64,000 bases of DNA, from NCBI RefSeq assembly GCF_017874415.1, contig NZ_JAGGLM010000016.1:1-64000 (forward strand), read 5' to 3'. Source of the DNA: Clostridium algifaecis. GTDB taxonomy: Bacteria > Bacillota > Clostridia > Clostridiales > Clostridiaceae. Both the position numbers and the translations under genes were made by a program. The notes below the pieces were generated by a model. The model worked only from the letters and a program-made list of their open reading frames with translations. It was not told the origin of the DNA and made no database searches. Positions 48,192 through 57,493 of the stretch are shown here, piece after piece. How positions within the stretch are numbered: the stretch's first letter is position 1; each line of letters begins with the position of its first letter.

Positions 48192-50567
48192 GTGATAGAT
48201 GTAAATGAATTTAAACAGGATGTACAGAGGTTTCTTAAGATAGATTATGCAGTAAATTTAGATATTGCAAAAACTTATCAAAAGTATAATGCAATTTCTA
48301 AAGCTGTTATGATACGCATAATTGATAATTGGAATAAAACCTGTGAAGTTTATTCCAAAAATAAACAATCTCATTATTTTTCTGCTGAATTTTTAATGGG
48401 TAGAGCACTTGGAAATAATTTAATGAATCTAGGAATTTATGAAGACATAAAAAAAGCTTTGGATGATATGAATATAGATATAAACGATGTTGAGGAAATA
48501 GAAGAAGATGCAGGAATTGGAAATGGAGGTCTCGGAAGATTAGCAGCTTGTTCTATGGATTCAGCAGCTACAAAAAATTTACCTGTTACAGGATATGGAA
48601 TCAGGTATAGTTATGGACTTTTCAAACAGAGTTTTAAAGATGGATTTCAAGTTGAAAGTGCAGATAATTGGCTTAAATATGGAGATCCCTGGTCTATAAG
48701 ATGTGATGAGGATATTGTAACTGTAGATTTTTCAGATTACAGTGTAAAAGCAGTGCCTTATGATACTCCAATCATTGGTTATGGTACAAAGAACATCAAT
48801 AAACTAAGACTTTTTAAGGCAGAGCCTATAAATGAATTTGATTTTAATGCATTTAATAATCAAAAATATAAAAAATCAGTTGAAGAAAAAAATAATGCAG
48901 ATAATATATCAAGAGTATTGTATCCAAATGATTCTACGGATACTGGGAAAATACTAAGGCTTAGACAACAGTATTTTTTTACCTGTGCAGCTTTAAAAGA
49001 TATAATTAAGAAATTCAAAAAATATCATGGTAGTGATTTTAAATTGTTCTCAAAATATAATGCAATTCAACTGAATGATACTCATCCGGTTTCAGCTATA
49101 CCGGAATTTATAAGAATACTTACAAATGAAGAGGGTATAGATTTTGAAGATGCATGGAATGTAACTGTAAATACATTTTCATATACAAATCATACTATAA
49201 TGAGAGAAGCTCTTGAAGAATGGGACACTAAATTATATAAAAATTTATTGCCAGAAGTGTACAGTATAATTAAAAAAATAGATAGTAGATTAATTAAGAA
49301 ACTTCAATCAGCACAATATGGATACGATAAAATAAATTCCATGAGAATAATATATAATGGAAAGATAAAAATGGCATATCTTGCAATCTACGGTTCTCAT
49401 AATACAAATGGTGTGGCAGAGATACACACAAGTATTCTTAAAAATAGAGAACTTAAGGATTGGAATGAATTATATAGTAAAAGATTTTTAAACATAACTA
49501 ATGGAATCGCACCTAGAAGGTGGATTGTACTTTGTAATAGGGAGTTATCATCATTTATAACGGAACTGTTGAAGAGTGATAGCTGGATTACAAACCTTCC
49601 ATTATTAAAAAATCTTGAAAAATATGCAGATGATGAGCAGGTATTAAATAGATTTTTAAACATAAAAAGAATCAAAAAAGTTCAGTTATCACAGTACATC
49701 AAAATTCATGAGAATATCGACATAAATCCGGATTCTATATTTGATATTCAAGCTAAGAGATTACATGAATATAAGAGGCAGCTTTTAAATGCATTTGCTA
49801 TTTTAGACTTATACTATAGAATAAAAGAAAATCCTGAAATAAATATTGTACCAAGAACCTTTATTTTTGGAGCAAAAGCAGCACCGGGATATGTTAGAGC
49901 TAAAGCTATAATAAAATATATTAATGAAATAGCTAAACTTATAAATAACGATTCTTCAATTAATGGAAAAATTAAAGTGGTGTTTATTCAAAATTATGGT
50001 GTATCCTATGGAGAAAAATTATTTCCAGCTGCAGATATTTCTGAACAAATTTCAACAGCAGGCAAGGAAGCATCAGGTACTGGAAATATGAAACTTATGT
50101 TAAATGGAAGCCCAACTATTGGTACCTATGATGGGGCTAATGTAGAAATAGCACAGGAAGCAGGTATGGAAAATAATTTTATATTTGGTGCCCGTTTTGA
50201 AGAGCTTGAGAAAATAAAGAAAAGTTATGATTCTAAAGAATATTATAACACTGTGCCGGGGCTTAAAAGAGTAGTAAATACATTAATAGATGGAACTTTT
50301 GATGATGATGATACTGGAATATTTGAAGATCTCTATAATTCTTTACTTGAAAGTACAAAAACAGATAAAGCAGACAATTATTTTGTGCTTAAAGATTTTG
50401 AAGATTATAGAAATACTCAGTGTAGGGTAAATAAAGCATATAAAGACAGAATGTCTTGGGCAAGAAAATGCTGGATTAATATTGCGAATTCAGGTAAATT
50501 CAGCAGTGACAGAAGCATAAAAGAATATGCAGATGAAATCTGGCATATACATCCACATAAATGGTAA
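48192..50567 (+). CDS. glgP: Glycogen/maltodextrin phosphorylase
   Basis: 791 residues. The PLP lysine lies in SGTGNMKLMLNG, followed by GTYDGANVEI; early signatures are SAEFLMGRAL and GLGRLAACSMDS. It releases glucose-1-phosphate from alpha-1,4-glucans. GTG at 48192 follows GGGAGGTAAC, which overlaps the malQ stop (48184-48186). Between about residues 200 and 250 the sequence is shorter than in longer family members. It ends the maltodextrin run. Confidence 0.94.
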   Translation: MIDVNEFKQDVQRFLKIDYAVNLDIAKTYQKYNAISKAVMIRIIDNWNKTCEVYSKNKQSHYFSAEFLMGRALGNNLMNLGIYEDIKKALDDMNIDINDVEEIEEDAGIGNGGLGRLAACSMDSAATKNLPVTGYGIRYSYGLFKQSFKDGFQVESADNWLKYGDPWSIRCDEDIVTVDFSDYSVKAVPYDTPIIGYGTKNINKLRLFKAEPINEFDFNAFNNQKYKKSVEEKNNADNISRVLYPNDSTDTGKILRLRQQYFFTCAALKDIIKKFKKYHGSDFKLFSKYNAIQLNDTHPVSAIPEFIRILTNEEGIDFEDAWNVTVNTFSYTNHTIMREALEEWDTKLYKNLLPEVYSIIKKIDSRLIKKLQSAQYGYDKINSMRIIYNGKIKMAYLAIYGSHNTNGVAEIHTSILKNRELKDWNELYSKRFLNITNGIAPRRWIVLCNRELSSFITELLKSDSWITNLPLLKNLEKYADDEQVLNRFLNIKRIKKVQLSQYIKIHENIDINPDSIFDIQAKRLHEYKRQLLNAFAILDLYYRIKENPEINIVPRTFIFGAKAAPGYVRAKAIIKYINEIAKLINNDSSINGKIKVVFIQNYGVSYGEKLFPAADISEQISTAGKEASGTGNMKLMLNGSPTIGTYDGANVEIAQEAGMENNFIFGARFEELEKIKKSYDSKEYYNTVPGLKRVVNTLIDGTFDDDDTGIFEDLYNSLLESTKTDKADNYFVLKDFEDYRNTQCRVNKAYKDRMSWARKCWINIANSGKFSSDRSIKEYADEIWHIHPHKW

Positions 50568-50602
50568 AAAAGAATAACCTCCTAGGTAAATATATAATGC
50601 AA

Positions 50603-50638
50603 TTACCCCTGGAGTAATTTAAACCACCTCAGGGGTAA
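50603..50638. terminator. Hairpin between convergent glgP and asnB
   Basis: TTACCCCTG (50603-50611) pairs with CAGGGGTAA (50630-50638). There is no T-run, so termination efficiency is uncertain. Confidence 0.6.
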
Positions 50639-50649
50639 GCATGTGAATT

Positions 50650-52491
50650 TTACCATTCTATTTTAATATTATATTCTTTAAGCCATACATTTACTTGAAT
50701 TAGATAAGCTAGAAGCTGCGGCCCTCTCATGAGCTGACCGAACCATGGTGCCTTGAATGAAGAACCTCCCGTTTCTATTAAAGTATTGACAGCCTTTTTA
50801 TCTATAAGTGGGAGAATAGGTGAAGTTTTATCATCCATTATAGCCCTCATCCATTTTTGAACTCTTCTAGTATACTCCGGATTATGGGTTTTAGGGTATG
50901 GACTCTTTTTTCTCTCAATGATGTCCTTAGGCAAAACTCCATAAAGTGACTTCCTCAAAAGACCTTTTTCCCTTCCCTTGTAGAATTTTAACTCTGAAGG
51001 TATATTGAAAGCATATTCTACAAGCCTGTAGTCTGCAAAAGGAACCCTCACCTCAAGACTGTTTGACATACTCATTCTATCCTTCCTGTTTAAAAGTGTA
51101 ATCATAAACCATTTTATATTGAGGTAGAACAGTTCTCTCATCCTGTAATCCAATTTGGATTCTCCATCTATGTGGGGCACCTGTTTTAAACTGCTTTCAT
51201 ACTGGTTGTTCAAATAACCCTCCAAATCCAATACTTTTAAATCGTCTGACAGAATTTCCTTCCTTGAATTAATTGACTTGGACCAGGGAAAAGTATGCGC
51301 ATTTATATCCTCGGGTCTTCTGTACCATGGGTATCCTCCAAAAATCTCATCGGCACATTCACCGGATAAGGCAACTGTATTATCCTTTCTTATTTCCTTG
51401 CAGAAAAGGTAAAGTGAGGAATCAATATCGGCCATTCCCGGAAGATCACTTGCTTTAACTGAATTGTACAGTGCATTGCATAAATCCTCGCTTGTATTTA
51501 TAATCCCATGATGTTTGCTTTTTATATATTTTGACATTTTCAAAGCCCAAACCCTGTCAGGCGTAGGTTCAAAAGAATTTGCCTTAAAGTATTTTTCTTC
51601 ATCCTTGTAGTCAATGGAATAAGTGTTTAAAGTCTCACCATGTTTTTTAAATTCTGAAGCTGCTACGGTTGATATAACACTTGAATCGAGTCCGCCTGAA
51701 AGAAGGGTACAGACAGGTACGTCGGCAACAAGCTGTCTTTTTATGGCATCTACCAAAAGAAATTTAACATGCTCGCAGGTTTCATCTATATTTTCAGTGT
51801 GAACCTTGCATTGAGGCTTCCAGTATTCTCTCAATTTAACTCCATATCTTGAATAAAGCAGATAATTGGCAGGTGCAATCTCATGAATGTCCTTAAAAAC
51901 TCCTCCTCCTAAAGACCTTGCAGGACCGAGGGCGAAAACTTCAGTTAGACCTTCCCTTGTAACTATAGGTTCTACATAAGGGTGGGCAAGCAATGTCTTT
52001 ATCTCAGAACCGAATATTATAGAATCATCCTTTATTGTATAAAACAGTGGTTTTACACCTAGAGGATCTCTTGCCATAAATAAACTTTCTTCATTTTCGT
52101 TCCATATTGCAAAAGCATATATACCATTTATATGTTTCAGACATTCTATTCCCCAGTGAATATAACTTGTTAAAAGAACCTCGGTATCAGAATAGGAATT
52201 AAAAGAATATCCGGCATCTAAAAGGGATTTCCTTAAATTTTCAGTGTTATAAAGCTCTCCATTATATACAATTATATATTTTTTGCCATTCACACTCTTG
52301 GACATTGGTTGTGAGCCGCCGGAAGGATCTACTACTATCAGTCTTCTATGGCCTAAAAGTGCATTTTTAGATAAATAATAACCTTCGTCATCAGGTCCCC
52401 TGTCTTTTAAAGTATCAGTCATTTTTAAAAGAATATCCCTGTTCATGGAAATATCCTGCTTTAAATTAATCCATCCTGTAATTCCACACAT
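50650..52491 (-). CDS. asnB: Asparagine synthetase (glutamine-hydrolysing)
   Basis: 613 residues. The catalytic Cys2 starts the mature glutaminase domain (MCGITGWINL); the second half has the PP-loop LLSGGLDSSVIS and VALSGECADEIFGGYPW. ATG 52491 is required by the Cys2 rule and has GGAGGTTAAC upstream. The gene is slightly more GC-rich than its neighbours. It stands alone, divergent from the MATE gene. Confidence 0.94.
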   Translation of the reverse strand: MCGITGWINLKQDISMNRDILLKMTDTLKDRGPDDEGYYLSKNALLGHRRLIVVDPSGGSQPMSKSVNGKKYIIVYNGELYNTENLRKSLLDAGYSFNSYSDTEVLLTSYIHWGIECLKHINGIYAFAIWNENEESLFMARDPLGVKPLFYTIKDDSIIFGSEIKTLLAHPYVEPIVTREGLTEVFALGPARSLGGGVFKDIHEIAPANYLLYSRYGVKLREYWKPQCKVHTENIDETCEHVKFLLVDAIKRQLVADVPVCTLLSGGLDSSVISTVAASEFKKHGETLNTYSIDYKDEEKYFKANSFEPTPDRVWALKMSKYIKSKHHGIINTSEDLCNALYNSVKASDLPGMADIDSSLYLFCKEIRKDNTVALSGECADEIFGGYPWYRRPEDINAHTFPWSKSINSRKEILSDDLKVLDLEGYLNNQYESSLKQVPHIDGESKLDYRMRELFYLNIKWFMITLLNRKDRMSMSNSLEVRVPFADYRLVEYAFNIPSELKFYKGREKGLLRKSLYGVLPKDIIERKKSPYPKTHNPEYTRRVQKWMRAIMDDKTSPILPLIDKKAVNTLIETGGSSFKAPWFGQLMRGPQLLAYLIQVNVWLKEYNIKIEW

Positions 52492-52624
52492 ATTAAAGTT
52501 AACCTCCAAATATATAAAGCTAATTATAATTTATGATTTTAGAATATATATGTGCATGATTTGCTATCATTAGAATATAAAAAGTGTTATAATACCATGA
52601 TAGAATATAGAAAATGAAAGGAAA

Positions 52625-54001
52625 ATGAAAGTGACTTTAATTCGACAGGATGTATTTAAATTAGCTGTTCCAATTCTTGCAGAACAGCTATTTGTAGCCT
52701 CTCTTGGAATGGTTAATACCATGATGGCAGGACACATAAGCAAAGAAGCGGTGTCAGCCATTGGAATGGTAGATTCTTTTAACAATATACTTATTGCATT
52801 TTTTTCATCTCTTGCAGTAGGAGGTACAGTAGTTGTAGCACAATACATTGGTCAAAAGAACAAAAAAATGGCAAATAATGCGATGAAGCAGTCTCTATAT
52901 TCAGGGGTATTCATAGCGCTTGTCATAACTCTGCTTATATTTTTATTCAAACAACAGCTCATATACGTGCTTTATGGTTCGGCAGACAAGATTGTAATAA
53001 ATTATGCAAAGATTTATTTTGGCATAACTATTATTACATACCCTATGATAGCCCTTGACTTAATTGCAAATGGAGTTTTAAGGGGCAGCGGAGATTCAAA
53101 AACGCCTATGAAGATAACCATGTTTATGAATATTGTAAATGTAATTTTAAGTTACAGCCTTATATATGGTATAAACCTTAAAATTGCAGGATTTCATCTA
53201 TACACGTCAGGCATGGGAGTGCGTGGAGCCGCTCTTGGAATTGCTATTGCAAGAACTATAGGGGGACTTTTGGCACTTTTAATATTAATTCGCGGCACAA
53301 GAATTTTAAAATTGACTAAATTATTCAGTTTTAGATTTAACAAAAATTTACTGAGACCTATATTTGGAGTTGGAATTCCAGCTGGTGTTGAATCTCTCAT
53401 GTTCAACGGTGGAAAACTTATTACACAGGTATTTATTGTAGGGATGGGAACAATATCAATAGCATCAAATACTATAGGAAATTCAATTGCAAATATGCTG
53501 AACATACCGGGTACTGCGTTTAGTATTGCTGCTACAGCTTTGGTTGGACAGTATATGGGAAAGGGAGACAGTGATGAAGCTGAAAAATGTCTGTCATATC
53601 TTTTCAAAATGACTACGGTATGTCTTGTAGTAATCTGCGTTTTTTCAGTGCCTACAGCTAGAATATGGACAAGCCTGTATACTACTAATGTAGAAACAAT
53701 TGATCTTACTACAAAGTTATTGAAAATAAATGCACTGTGCATACCTATCTGGTCTATCTCATTTGTAATCCCGGCAGGACTTAAAGGTGCAGGAGATGCA
53801 AAATACACTATGGTAACCACGATCATAGGAATGTGGGTATTTAGAATTGTAATGGGATATATACTTGGAATAAACCTTGGATTCGGACTTATAGGAGTAT
53901 GGATGGGAATGTATATAGATTGGCTTGTACGTGGAATTCTGTATTATATAAGATTTAGAAAAGGAAAATGGAAAAAGCTTGTTTTAATAAAAACTAAATA
54001 A
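52625..54001 (+). CDS. MATE-family multidrug efflux transporter
   Basis: 458 residues with 12 membrane helices. The family segments LAVPILAEQLF-like start, MAGHISKEAVSAIGM and the repeat-two VGIPAGVESLMFN are present; it belongs to the NorM/DinF group that exchanges cations with Na or H. A TGTTATAAT extended -10 at 52585-52593 may be its promoter. Substrate unknown. Confidence 0.92.
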   Translation: MKVTLIRQDVFKLAVPILAEQLFVASLGMVNTMMAGHISKEAVSAIGMVDSFNNILIAFFSSLAVGGTVVVAQYIGQKNKKMANNAMKQSLYSGVFIALVITLLIFLFKQQLIYVLYGSADKIVINYAKIYFGITIITYPMIALDLIANGVLRGSGDSKTPMKITMFMNIVNVILSYSLIYGINLKIAGFHLYTSGMGVRGAALGIAIARTIGGLLALLILIRGTRILKLTKLFSFRFNKNLLRPIFGVGIPAGVESLMFNGGKLITQVFIVGMGTISIASNTIGNSIANMLNIPGTAFSIAATALVGQYMGKGDSDEAEKCLSYLFKMTTVCLVVICVFSVPTARIWTSLYTTNVETIDLTTKLLKINALCIPIWSISFVIPAGLKGAGDAKYTMVTTIIGMWVFRIVMGYILGINLGFGLIGVWMGMYIDWLVRGILYYIRFRKGKWKKLVLIKTK

Positions 54002-54077
54002 TAATTTTGTTATATAATTTTAAAAAAAACAAATGATAGATATGTGTGGATTAAATTTAGCGAGGTGTTTTGATAAC

Positions 54078-54965
54078 ATGAAGAAAAAATTAAGTCTTTG
54101 CATATTTATCGTTTTTTTTATGTCTCTTGTTGGAAATTCAAGCGCATACGCCAAAAATTTGTATGGCTTCAACAGTGAAGGAAATATTATTTCAATGGAT
54201 TCAAAAAGAGACGGCGAACTTCCAAAAAGATTTAGAAAAAGTACGGATAAAATAGAAAGCAATTTTAAAAAATTTGACTTAAAGGGAATGTCTGAATTAA
54301 ATATTTCTGGAAGTGCACAGTTTACCGGGGACAACATCAAACTCATAAAGGAAGCTATTCCGGGAAAAAAGATAGCTGTAGTCGATTTGAGGGAGGAACC
54401 GCATGGATTTATAAATAATTTGGCTGTAAGCTGGAAGTCTGATGTGGATGATTCAGATGGAAATTTAAGTGTGAAAAAAACTATGGAAAATGAAAAAAAC
54501 AAATTAAAATCAATAAAGCTTAACGAACCTGTAACTATAAAAGGTAAAAAAATAATTCCTAAAGAAGTGGAAAGTGAGAAGGATCTAGTTGAGGATTTAA
54601 ATATGACCTATATAAGGATACCTGTTATGGATCATGGCATTCCAGATGATGAAATGGTGGATTATTTCATTAATACTGTAAAGAATCTACCTGAGGGAAC
54701 CTGGCTACATTTTCACTGCAGGGGAGGTATTGGTAGAACTACAACTTTTATGATAATGTATGACATGATGAAAAATGGCAAACGAGTAGGAATGCAGGAT
54801 ATAGTGGATAGGCAGGTTGCAATAGGCGGCAAGAATATTTTAAATATAAAAAATAAAAAATCACAAAAGAGGGCGGAATTTATAAAAAAATTTTATAAAT
54901 ATGCATCTGAAAACAAGGATAATTTTCAGACCTCCTGGTCCAGCTGGGTAAAACAGAATAATTAA
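54078..54965 (+). CDS. Secreted PTP-like phosphatase (phytase family)
   Basis: 295 residues with a signal peptide (MKKKLSLCIF... ending SAYA-KN). The P-loop HFHCRGGIGRTT is the CX5R motif of cysteine phosphatases, here in the form seen in bacterial protein-tyrosine-phosphatase-like myo-inositol phosphatases; a general-acid Asp lies in PVMDHGIPDD. ATG 54078 follows GAGGTG; an earlier in-frame ATG at 54033 would disturb the signal peptide. It is probably exported and may release phosphate from phytate or act on phosphoproteins. Confidence 0.87.
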   Translation: MKKKLSLCIFIVFFMSLVGNSSAYAKNLYGFNSEGNIISMDSKRDGELPKRFRKSTDKIESNFKKFDLKGMSELNISGSAQFTGDNIKLIKEAIPGKKIAVVDLREEPHGFINNLAVSWKSDVDDSDGNLSVKKTMENEKNKLKSIKLNEPVTIKGKKIIPKEVESEKDLVEDLNMTYIRIPVMDHGIPDDEMVDYFINTVKNLPEGTWLHFHCRGGIGRTTTFMIMYDMMKNGKRVGMQDIVDRQVAIGGKNILNIKNKKSQKRAEFIKKFYKYASENKDNFQTSWSSWVKQNN

Positions 54966-54978
54966 TTAAAGACAATAA

Positions 54979-55014
54979 CAAAACCAGAATTTATAAAAAT
55001 AAACTCTGGTTTTG
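54979..55014. terminator. Bidirectional terminator
   Basis: CAAAACCAGA (54979-54988) pairs with TCTGGTTTTG (55005-55014). It lies between the phytase-like gene and the convergent PTS operon. Confidence 0.8.
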
Positions 55015-55068
55015 CTAAAAAGTATTGAATTTACAAAATGTAAGGTTTACAATTAATATAATATTGAA

Positions 55069-55431
55069 TTATTTACTGAGATTATCTACTTTCTTTTCTA
55101 ATTCAGCCACCTTTTTATAAAGAGTTATCTCTCTTTTTATAAGGTTCTTTTCAGAAAGAGCAGTCATCAGCTGATCTTGTGCATGAATTACAAGAAAGTT
55201 AGGAGTTTCATTTTCCATCTGTCCTTGAATAAGTAGATTTTGATAATTATGACCTTTATAAAATTCATCATCTGCTTCCTCAAGGCATTTTTTTGCTGCT
55301 TCAAAATCTCCTATTTCAGCAGCATCTAATGCATCATAAGCTTTTCCCCTTGCATTTCCTCCATGAAGTACTAAATTAAATATTATTTTTTCTAAAGTTA
55401 GTTTTTCTTTATCTATGCTGTTATCTGACAT
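55069..55431 (-). CDS. PTS lactose/cellobiose-family IIA component
   Basis: 120 residues, all-helical trimeric IIA. The phospho-His lies in VIHAQDQLMTA (family form HAQDHLMT), and LVLHGGNARGKAYDAL and the C-terminal coiled coil are typical. It takes phosphate from HPr and passes it to the IIB encoded at 56864-57181. Last gene of the minus-strand PTS operon. ATG follows GAGGAGGC. Confidence 0.94.
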   Translation of the reverse strand: MSDNSIDKEKLTLEKIIFNLVLHGGNARGKAYDALDAAEIGDFEAAKKCLEEADDEFYKGHNYQNLLIQGQMENETPNFLVIHAQDQLMTALSEKNLIKREITLYKKVAELEKKVDNLSK

Positions 55432-55457
55432 AATACATATGCCTCCTCGTAATAAGT

Positions 55458-56783
55458 TTAATTTGCAGAACCATTTAACTGTGCTTCTTTTTCAGCATTT
55501 TTTTCATTTTCAACTAAATCTTTTTCATAACCCTTAAAGAATGGATAGTAAATTGCAGCTGCAATTAATAAATTAACAAGTTGTAGTGCTGCACCTTGCC
55601 AGTAACCACCTGTTGCTATTATGCCTCCGAAGAAAACTGGAAGTGTAAATGGCGGCTGAAAAACAACTTTAGGTACTAAGTTGAAGAAGAAGGCTGCATA
55701 GTTAACAGTGACAGTAACTGCAGGAGCTAATATAAATGGTATAAACATTCTTGGATTAAGTACTAATGGAGCACCAAAAATTAAAGGCTCATTTATATTG
55801 AATATAGCAGGTATCAATTCTACTTTTCCAATGCTCTTAAGTTGTTTTGATGCTGAAAATAAGAACATTATAGTAAGAGGCCATGTTATACCGGAACCAC
55901 CTATATGAGTGAACATATGGAAGAATGGTTCACAAACTATTCCAGGTAATGATTGTCCAGCTTTTAATGCAGCATCATTTGCAGCAAGTTGAGCGGTCCA
56001 GAAGGGATATGCAACAGAAGAAACTACATTCATTCCATGGATACCAAGTGACCATAGGAGCATCATGAGTATTATTTCAGCAAGAGCTGCAGGATAAGTG
56101 TCTGAAACAGCAACTAAAGGTTTGAATATTTCAAGTACTAATTGTGGAAGAGTAATTTGTAGGTTAGCCCATACTATCCATTCAACAGCCCAGGATAAAG
56201 TAATCATGACAAAGAAAGGAACTAGAGCACTGAAAGTTCTAACAACATAAGGCGGTACGCCTGCTGGCATTTTAATTACTAATCCTTTTTTAGTGAACAG
56301 TTTTGTAACTGTTGTACAAATAATACCTAAGAGTATTGCTATAAATAATCCCTGACCACCTAAATAGTCAAGTACTTTACCAAATTGTACTTTGGTAATA
56401 TCTGTTGCAGGAAAACATACAATGAAGAAACAAACTAGTGATAAAAGGCCACATAGTGCTTCATCCATGTCCCATCTTGAAGCTAGGCTGTAGGCTGTAC
56501 CAAAAGCAACAGCGGTAGCCATAATTCCAAAACTTAGATTAAATGCTATTAGAATTTGGTTTTGAATTGGAGCAATAGCTTTGCTCCATGCGGTTATTAT
56601 TCCCCAACCTAATGAAACTGGAGGGTTTGCAATAATTAAGAAAATTGATCCACTTATTATAAGTGGGAGAGCGAAAATACAGAATGCATCACGAATTGAC
56701 TGCAAATAGATGTTTTGAGCGGCTTTAGCGAGTATAGGCATCAAGCGTTCTTCCATCCACTTCATAAATTTGTTTTCTTTCAT
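55458..56783 (-). CDS. PTS cellobiose-type IIC permease
   Basis: 441 residues, about ten membrane segments. FNINEPLIFGAPLVLNP carries the conserved NEP motif of the lactose/cellobiose IIC family, and MFTHIGGSGITWPL follows the family pattern. It transports and phosphorylates a beta-glucoside or related disaccharide. GAGGAGG precedes ATG. No phospho-beta-glucosidase is in the operon. Confidence 0.94.
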   Translation of the reverse strand: MKENKFMKWMEERLMPILAKAAQNIYLQSIRDAFCIFALPLIISGSIFLIIANPPVSLGWGIITAWSKAIAPIQNQILIAFNLSFGIMATAVAFGTAYSLASRWDMDEALCGLLSLVCFFIVCFPATDITKVQFGKVLDYLGGQGLFIAILLGIICTTVTKLFTKKGLVIKMPAGVPPYVVRTFSALVPFFVMITLSWAVEWIVWANLQITLPQLVLEIFKPLVAVSDTYPAALAEIILMMLLWSLGIHGMNVVSSVAYPFWTAQLAANDAALKAGQSLPGIVCEPFFHMFTHIGGSGITWPLTIMFLFSASKQLKSIGKVELIPAIFNINEPLIFGAPLVLNPRMFIPFILAPAVTVTVNYAAFFFNLVPKVVFQPPFTLPVFFGGIIATGGYWQGAALQLVNLLIAAAIYYPFFKGYEKDLVENEKNAEKEAQLNGSAN

Positions 56784-56823
56784 AATCTAACCTCCTCATA
56801 ATATTTTATTATATTTTTTATTT

Positions 56824-56859
56824 AAAACCAGTCTTCAAAATAGATTGAAGGCCGGTTTT
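56824..56859 (-). terminator. Intercistronic hairpin between PTS IIB and IIC
   Basis: A 15-bp stem with one mismatch (56824-56838 with 56845-56859) around a 6-base loop. The minus transcript continues AAATAAAA, so a partial terminator or stabiliser separating IIB from IIC levels is more likely than a full stop. Confidence 0.7.
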
Positions 56860-56863
56860 TAAT

Positions 56864-57181
56864 CTATAGTTTTCCAGACTTTTTTGCGAGGTCTATTATT
56901 TGATCAAGAACTTTTCCGCCGTTCATAAGTGCAAAAGCCTGCATATTTACAATTTCTACAGGTATGTCATATTTACTGGCAGCTTCTTCTACTTCTCTTT
57001 TTAGATGCCTTACCTGTGGTTCCAGAAGTGCTACAGAATAATCCTGTGCTTTCTTTTTAAATTCACCAGTGCCACCTGCATCTACAGTTATATCCAAGTT
57101 TCTTTTTTTTGCCTCATCGTTGACTGACTTTGCAAGAGAACTGGATGTAGCTCCCCAACTGCATAATATAATTGCTTTCAT
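56864..57181 (-). CDS. PTS lactose/cellobiose-family IIB component
   Basis: 105 residues. The phospho-cysteine is Cys7 in IILCSWGATSSSL, where most family members have CxxGMSTS. Its ATG overlaps the stop of the small membrane protein gene (ATGA), indicating coupling. It passes phosphate from IIA to the sugar bound by IIC. Confidence 0.92.
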   Translation of the reverse strand: MKAIILCSWGATSSSLAKSVNDEAKKRNLDITVDAGGTGEFKKKAQDYSVALLEPQVRHLKREVEEAASKYDIPVEIVNMQAFALMNGGKVLDQIIDLAKKSGKL

Positions 57182-57465
57182 TTTGATAACCTCCTATTTT
57201 TTAAATATTTTTGACCTTTTGACTTTTTAATTGATTTATCTAAATTTTTTTGATAAAGTATAAGCATTCTTTTAAAAAATGTTTGTGCTATAAATAAAGC
57301 AATAAGGTAAGCACAACCAAATAGAAAAAGTTTTATAGATGATGATATTTGACCATGTATCATTAAATTTATAGCAGGTACAATCCAAGCTAGTGATAAT
57401 AAAATGAAAAATACTATGATGGGTTTTTTTGAAATATAAAGTAAGTTTTTACTGTGATCTGACAT
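57178..57465 (-). CDS. Small membrane protein in the PTS operon, unknown
   Basis: 95 residues with two or three membrane helices (about 14-35 and 45-67) and a very basic C-terminus. ATG 57465 lies 7 bases after GGAGG; ATG 57471 is too close. I do not recognise the family. Its place between the activator and IIB, with a 4-base overlap to IIB, implies a role tied to this PTS, for example at the membrane with IIC. Confidence 0.7.
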   Translation of the reverse strand: MSDHSKNLLYISKKPIIVFFILLSLAWIVPAINLMIHGQISSSIKLFLFGCAYLIALFIAQTFFKRMLILYQKNLDKSIKKSKGQKYLKNRRLSK

Positions 57466-57493
57466 TGCCATACCTCCATTTACAAATTTGAAT

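Noticed and set aside
53194-53826. 210-residue minus-strand frame inside the MATE gene
   Set aside because: It mirrors the codon periodicity of the MATE gene, has no ribosome site and matches no family I know.
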